A stretch of DNA of 64,000 nucleotides from contig MKUO01000018.1 of NCBI GenBank assembly GCA_001897855.1, forward strand, positions 227,463-291,462. The letters are read 5' to 3'. The DNA comes from Bacteroidetes bacterium 43-93 (GTDB lineage: Bacteria; Bacteroidota; Bacteroidia; Chitinophagales; Chitinophagaceae). The position numbers and the translations under genes were made by a program. Under the pieces are notes generated by a model, which was not told the DNA's origin, made no database searches, and saw only the letters and a list, made by a program, of their open reading frames with translations. Below, piece after piece: positions 59,429 through 64,000 of this stretch; positions within the stretch are counted from its first letter, which is position 1, and the number at the start of each line of letters is the position of its first letter.

Positions 59429-61858
59429 ATGCAGAAACTGTTACTGACCATATTAGTTTTCATAAGCACGCTCTACCATTCCCATGCTCAAAAAACGGAC
59501 AGTACACATAGTAAACTTAAAGACACTGCAGCGCTGGATGAATTTGTGATCGTTAACAAGGTAGCAATTAAAGTTACCAAAGATACCGTAAGCTATACCG
59601 TAGATTCATTTAACCGTAATGCACAGGCTACTACCGAAGATGTGCTAAAAAGATTGCCGGGCGTAGAAGTAGCAAGCGATGGCACCATAACAGTACAGGG
59701 CAAAACCGTTGCCAAACTATACATCAATGGTAAGGAATATACAGCGCAAGACCTTCGTACCATTACCCAGAACATGCCTGCAGAGGTTCTGGAAAAAATT
59801 CAGTTTGCCGACTACCAGGACGAGGATGCTCTATTTACAGGCATCAAACCTAATACGGATAAGAAGATCGTTAACCTGCAATTCAAGAAAAAGTATAAAG
59901 GCACTATACTCAGCCGCCTTTCCGCAGGGTATGGCACCAACAACAGGTACCAGGCAGGCTTGTTTACCAATTACATCACCGATACTGTACGAATTACTGC
60001 AATAGGCTATGCCGGCAACACCGGCGTAAACGATGCAAATAGCCAGGGCAATGACAATACACGTGCCGGCAGCAGGCCGCAAAACGGCATTAATAACAGG
60101 CAGGGCGGAAACCTCAACTTCTCTTACGAGCCAGGTAAGCGTTTCAGGCTCAATGGCACGTACGATGTAAGCAATAGCAAAAACGACCTTACGCAAACCA
60201 TATTCCGAACTACCTATTTACCGGGAGATAGCCAGCAACTGCGCACACAGGCTACTGCACAGACAGCCAATACCATGCAACACCACCTTTCCATGAGAAG
60301 CTATTACGAGGTAAACGACCGTAACATCCTGCAGTTAGATGGAGGCATAGGCTATCAATCTGCAACAACACATAGTAATACTACAGATGCTATAGCCTAT
60401 CAATATGTGGACAATACCAGTTTTCGCAGAACGGCAGACAACCACACTGAAAATAAACGCCCCTCGTATAACCTTGCTGCCATTTACAGGCATCGCTTCC
60501 AGAAACCGAAACGTACACTCATGCTAACCGGTAACGTTAACTATGGCAATGGCAAAGGCAGCGGTACGAACAATAATATCAATGAATATTTTACACCTGG
60601 CGCTGACAATAGCACCAGTTTTATTTCCTCCGATAATATTAATAACCTCTCAGCTACCGGTTCGCTGCGTTATACAGAGCCTTTAGGTAAAAGGCATTTA
60701 TTGTCCTTCAGCTATTCTTATAATTACACAAAGGGCAACAGTGCCAAAGAGGTATTTGCAGATACCGGTAACGTTTTGGTAAAAGACACCGTTCAAAGCA
60801 GATCGTACAACAATCGCAATATAGATCAGCCCCTGAGCCTTACTTATCAGTACAGCGCAGAAAAGCTTACTGCCAATGTTAGTTTTATGGCTAAGCCATA
60901 CTATCGCTACAGCGGGCAAAATACATCGGTGGGCACAGTAGAACAGAGCGGTATCAATTATGCACCGGGATTATCACTGAGGTATGATCTGGGCACAGGC
61001 AGGTCTCTTTCGTTTGGATACAATGGCAATATTACCGCTCCGGATATATCACAGCTACAGCCTGTTCCTGATTATACAGATAGTCTGAATATTCGCATCG
61101 GCAACCCTTCTCTGAGGCCGGAAATAACACATAATGCCAGCTTGTCGCTCAACTTTACTGATCCTAAAAAACAACGTGTAGCCTGGGTACAGGCAAACGG
61201 TGGTAAGACAGACAATAAGATCATCAGTAAAACAGATATTACAGCAACCAAAAGGATCAGTTCCTATATCAATGAAAACGGAACGTATCACATGGGCGCC
61301 TCTGCCAATTATGCGGTACCGTTCCTGGTAAAAAAAATGAAACTTATCGTGGGTATCAATGGTAATTATAACAATAGTATCTCTTATACCAACGGCAGGC
61401 TACTGAATGTAGGCAACTATTACATACAGCCTTCCGTAAGACTGCTCTATATATCCGATGCCTATGAAGGCGACCTGAACGCCAGTTACCGAACGAGTAT
61501 AGTTGATAACCCTGCTGCTATATCTAATACTTTACAAACTTATAGCGTGGTGCAAAGCGGTGCCATTGCTTTACCATTTAAAACCAAGCTGGTGTACTAT
61601 ATCAGCTACACATACAATATGGGCCTTGCTGCAGATCTGCAAAAAGATTTCCTTCTTGTGAATGCTTCGCTTGATAAAACTTTTGATAAGCCTAAAGGTG
61701 TTTCTATAAGGTTACAGGCGTTTGATATCTTCAACAACTACCCTACCGTTACCCGTACTGTAGGCGACAACTATTTTGAAGATCGGGGGGTAAACCGGGT
61801 CGGCAGCTATTACATGTTATCGTTGGTGTATAAATTTACAAAAGGGGCAAGGCGATAA
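59429..61858 (+). CDS. Outer-membrane TonB-receptor-like beta-barrel protein
   Basis: An 809-aa protein with a signal peptide ending SHAQ. Residues about 75-140 form a plug-like domain (EDVLKRLPGVEVASDGTITV, then VAKLYINGKEY). The remaining 650 residues are strand-rich with the OMP_b-brl_3 pattern (GTILSRLSAGYGTNNRYQAG, YNLAAIYRHRFQKPKRTL) and end YMLSLVYKFTKGARR. The usual carboxypeptidase-like front domain is missing. It may take part in uptake, but the ligand is unknown. Confidence 0.85.
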   Translation: MQKLLLTILVFISTLYHSHAQKTDSTHSKLKDTAALDEFVIVNKVAIKVTKDTVSYTVDSFNRNAQATTEDVLKRLPGVEVASDGTITVQGKTVAKLYINGKEYTAQDLRTITQNMPAEVLEKIQFADYQDEDALFTGIKPNTDKKIVNLQFKKKYKGTILSRLSAGYGTNNRYQAGLFTNYITDTVRITAIGYAGNTGVNDANSQGNDNTRAGSRPQNGINNRQGGNLNFSYEPGKRFRLNGTYDVSNSKNDLTQTIFRTTYLPGDSQQLRTQATAQTANTMQHHLSMRSYYEVNDRNILQLDGGIGYQSATTHSNTTDAIAYQYVDNTSFRRTADNHTENKRPSYNLAAIYRHRFQKPKRTLMLTGNVNYGNGKGSGTNNNINEYFTPGADNSTSFISSDNINNLSATGSLRYTEPLGKRHLLSFSYSYNYTKGNSAKEVFADTGNVLVKDTVQSRSYNNRNIDQPLSLTYQYSAEKLTANVSFMAKPYYRYSGQNTSVGTVEQSGINYAPGLSLRYDLGTGRSLSFGYNGNITAPDISQLQPVPDYTDSLNIRIGNPSLRPEITHNASLSLNFTDPKKQRVAWVQANGGKTDNKIISKTDITATKRISSYINENGTYHMGASANYAVPFLVKKMKLIVGINGNYNNSISYTNGRLLNVGNYYIQPSVRLLYISDAYEGDLNASYRTSIVDNPAAISNTLQTYSVVQSGAIALPFKTKLVYYISYTYNMGLAADLQKDFLLVNASLDKTFDKPKGVSIRLQAFDIFNNYPTVTRTVGDNYFEDRGVNRVGSYYMLSLVYKFTKGARR

Positions 61859-61861
61859 CAC

Positions 61862-63451
61862 CTACCTGCTACGCTCATACACCTCGTTCCACGCCATACC
61901 TTTCTGATACCTGTGCACCAGTTTATAATGTGGGTCTTGTTTATATTGTTTGCTGGAGTCCACCGCGCGCATGCTTTCCACATTATCAAGTATCACTATT
62001 TGGGTACTATCCATTACACCCCATAGCAGTTTATTAAAAGGCCTGTTATTGCTTCTAAAACCGGAGCCCGGGTCTTCCAAATGCAGTTTCTGCAGGTTGT
62101 CAAATACGGTTGTCCATTTATCGTAGTAGTTGGCCTCCTCTGCAAATCGCACTTCATCCTGTTGCACATCCATAGCGTCGTAGGCTGTTATCTTTACATC
62201 TGCTATGTGGTTTGCCCTATAATACGATAGTGCCTGTAAGGCAACGATCAATAGCAACCCCGGCCAAAACAAATGCTTGTTCAACTTCAAAAGGCCATCG
62301 GTATAGATCAATCCTGCAATAAACAACAAGGGCACCAATGCTATGATCAGGTAACGTGTGATGAAAAAATTGGTTGCGGTAAAAATGCTAAAGGCTACCA
62401 CCAGGCAAGCACTCAGCAACAGGAATTTTCTAAGGCTTTTATCACCAACACCTGCTTCCCTGCTCCATTGGTTAGTAACTGCAGGTAGTAATACCGCCAA
62501 CCCGGCAAGGAATATACCTCTTAACGGTGGTGCAAAATCAATAGTCGCTATTAATATGCAAACAACCAGCAGTGCCAGCATAACGCCGTATCTGCGATAT
62601 CTATTTTTTATCGCAACGATCAATGAAAGTATGCCCACCCCTGCAAACCATACCTTTCGCATATCATCCCTGAAAAACACCTTCATGCAATCCCTGAATT
62701 TTGTAGAAAATTCATCGACAGAAAAACTAATTGCCTCTGTATGCAACGGAAACATATACCAGCCGCATCTCTGTTTCTGCATCACAAAAAATATCCCTAC
62801 TGCTACGGCTGGTAACACAAGCGAGCCTAGTTTATATAACTTGTCTTTTACGCTTACCTGCTTTTGAAACAGGGATACCAATGCATCTATGCCCAGTACA
62901 ATACCAACTACCATTCCGCTTTCTTTGGTAAAGCACAGCAGCGTTACAAACAGAGTAGTTAATAGATACCGTCGTTGGGTATAGAAGTAGATGCTTAAAA
63001 AAGCGAGTAATGCCAGCAGCACTTCGGGCATTACAAAACTGGCCTGCACAAAAAATATTTGCTGAAAGGCGATTAGCACGGTGGTTATTACAGCGGCCTT
63101 TACTCCTCCTATCTTGTTTGCTGCTTCATACACGCCCACCAGCAGCAGGCAGGCTATCAGCAACATTACCGAGTGCATTGCCATGTGCGACGGGCCAAAC
63201 ACCCTCATCCAGGAGCTTACAATAAAATGCAGCAATAGCGGGTGCCCTCTTGATAATTCGCTATCTATAACGCCCGGCAGCAAACTTGGTCCTCTTTCAT
63301 ACATCTGGTTAATAGCACTGGCGTAGGGCCAGCTCTCATCCCAAATGAACGGATAAGACAGGTGTGGAAACTTTAATACAATAAACACCAGCAATATTGC
63401 CAGCAGGGGCAGTCTTTGTTTTAGTGCTCCATTAGCTGTGGTAGTAGACAA
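61862..63451 (-). CDS. GT-C family glycosyltransferase (ArnT/PMT-like)
   Basis: A 529-aa membrane protein with about twelve helices. FIWDESWPYA in the first periplasmic loop carries the Asp-Glu pair of polyprenyl-phosphate-sugar-dependent enzymes. A large C-terminal soluble part (from about 430) follows. It starts with TTG, since a TAA lies two codons upstream and no ATG is near. It would transfer a sugar to a lipid or protein in the periplasm. The acceptor is unknown. Its stop is four bases from the receptor stop. Confidence 0.8.
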   Translation of the reverse strand: MSTTTANGALKQRLPLLAILLVFIVLKFPHLSYPFIWDESWPYASAINQMYERGPSLLPGVIDSELSRGHPLLLHFIVSSWMRVFGPSHMAMHSVMLLIACLLLVGVYEAANKIGGVKAAVITTVLIAFQQIFFVQASFVMPEVLLALLAFLSIYFYTQRRYLLTTLFVTLLCFTKESGMVVGIVLGIDALVSLFQKQVSVKDKLYKLGSLVLPAVAVGIFFVMQKQRCGWYMFPLHTEAISFSVDEFSTKFRDCMKVFFRDDMRKVWFAGVGILSLIVAIKNRYRRYGVMLALLVVCILIATIDFAPPLRGIFLAGLAVLLPAVTNQWSREAGVGDKSLRKFLLLSACLVVAFSIFTATNFFITRYLIIALVPLLFIAGLIYTDGLLKLNKHLFWPGLLLIVALQALSYYRANHIADVKITAYDAMDVQQDEVRFAEEANYYDKWTTVFDNLQKLHLEDPGSGFRSNNRPFNKLLWGVMDSTQIVILDNVESMRAVDSSKQYKQDPHYKLVHRYQKGMAWNEVYERSR

Positions 63452-63491
63452 GGGTTACTAATTGTTTAGCGGCAAGATACCCAAAACAAAT

Positions 63492-63511
63492 AAGGGGGCA
63501 AAAGCCCCCTT
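63492..63511 (-). terminator. Hairpin between two minus-strand genes
   Basis: aagggggc-aaaa-gccccctt between the partial T9SS gene and the glycosyltransferase, with TATTTGTTTTGG beyond it on the minus strand. Confidence 0.55.
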
Positions 63512-63541
63512 ATCTCTTCATATCCTGTTATGGTTTTACTC

Positions 63542-64000
63542 TTATCGCTCAACCGTGAATTTGCTGCGCTGCAGCACATTCCCTTTAGTATCAGTTACCG
63601 TATAAAAGTACATACCCGGCATATAGGCGGATATATCCACAGGTGTATTTCCTTTGATAGTTGCTGTTCCGGTTACCTGGCCGCTAATATTGCAGGCCTG
63701 CCAGTGTAGTTCCATGTTATCCGGCCCCTGCACATAGAATGTATTATGGGCCGGATTGGGATAGCAGCTAACCTTGATATTATTTGCAACAGTAGTTACA
63801 GCTACGGGAAACAATGTATATGATACATCATCTACATATAGCACACTGCTATCTACCGCCTGCGATCCGCTGCTGGCAAATATTACCTGTATCGCATCAG
63901 GCTGAGAGTTCGGATCATCATAGGTGAGTGGTATTGATATCAAGGTATAATTTGGTAATGCGCTAAAGGCAGCATACCCCATGCCCAGAGATGAATCGGT
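63542..64000 (-). CDS. T9SS sorting-domain protein, partial at the window edge
   Basis: The C-terminal 152 residues of a protein whose start lies beyond position 64000. An open frame continues to the edge. Residues near the end (VSCYPNPAHNTFYV ... LQRSKFTVER) are a T9SS type A sorting domain. The preceding part (DPNSQPDAIQVIFASSGSQA) resembles a PCMD or beta-sandwich carbohydrate-type module. Secretion by the T9SS is expected. Confidence 0.8.
   Translation of the reverse strand, partial: TDSSLGMGYAAFSALPNYTLISIPLTYDDPNSQPDAIQVIFASSGSQAVDSSVLYVDDVSYTLFPVAVTTVANNIKVSCYPNPAHNTFYVQGPDNMELHWQACNISGQVTGTATIKGNTPVDISAYMPGMYFYTVTDTKGNVLQRSKFTVER

Overview
The window reads as chromosomal DNA of a member of the Bacteroidota, most likely a Chitinophagales relative. 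The evidence is several secreted proteins with a C-terminal type IX secretion (T9SS) type A sorting domain (YPNPNNG...), signal peptides ending in AQ, an OMP_b-brl_3-type receptor, DUF2061/DUF1801/KTSC/CsbD small proteins, absence of obvious Shine-Dalgarno sites, and many promoters of the Bacteroidota type (TTTG, about 19-20 bp, TAnnTTTG). No rRNA, tRNA or CRISPR array was seen.

Layout. 1-5.3 kb: two lipoproteins, an ELWxxDGT-repeat T9SS cargo protein, a SnoaL-like protein and an AraC regulator, among AT-rich tandem repeats and two copies of a 75-bp dispersed repeat. 5.3-15.4 kb: mixed housekeeping and stress genes (DinB, AraC, 2H phosphoesterase, DUF2892, DUF2061, DUF1801, methyltransferase, aldehyde dehydrogenase with its AraC neighbour, an ArsR/AHSA1 pair with twin operators). 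15.5-20.3 kb: an arsenic resistance cluster on the minus strand (MFS, arsR, arsC, arsM, acr3, metallophosphoesterase). 20.3-22 kb: Crp-family regulator and oxidoreductase separated by three palindromes. 22-28.4 kb: a four-gene tandem array of ELWxxDGT paralogs, one frameshifted and one lacking the sorting domain. 28.4-31 kb: small stress and RNA-binding proteins (CspA-like, two RRM proteins, KTSC, DUF5678, CsbD-like). 31-44 kb: a T9SS protein, LigD-type ligase-polymerase, DUF389, a fused trehalose synthase-phosphatase, an S41 peptidase and a subclass B3 metallo-beta-lactamase.

44.3-51.5 kb is the accessory region: an intact packaging module of a tailed phage (unknown Cys-motif protein, small and large terminase, portal with an inserted zinc-ribbon-like motif, scaffold-like protein) that ends without capsid or tail genes. 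It is followed directly by an AT-rich OLD-family ATPase/TOPRIM nuclease, a probable anti-phage gene. 51.7-64 kb returns to core genes: desaturase, START-domain protein, lysA, YiiX-like hydrolase, DUF4878 lipoprotein, cupin, outer-membrane proteins, a GT-C glycosyltransferase and a partial T9SS protein at the edge.

The less expected signals are non-coding or very small: two candidate minus-strand small RNAs (about 52.71-52.92 kb and 57.04-57.15 kb), a nested stem-loop covering the otsAB/S41 junction, a gene cassette bracketed by 61-bp direct repeats that duplicate a promoter, an 8-bp-phased intergenic repeat family, and two small genes under 60 codons (a 55-aa cytoplasmic protein and a His/Tyr-rich lipoprotein). 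All functional assignments rest on motif recognition by eye; no database search was run.
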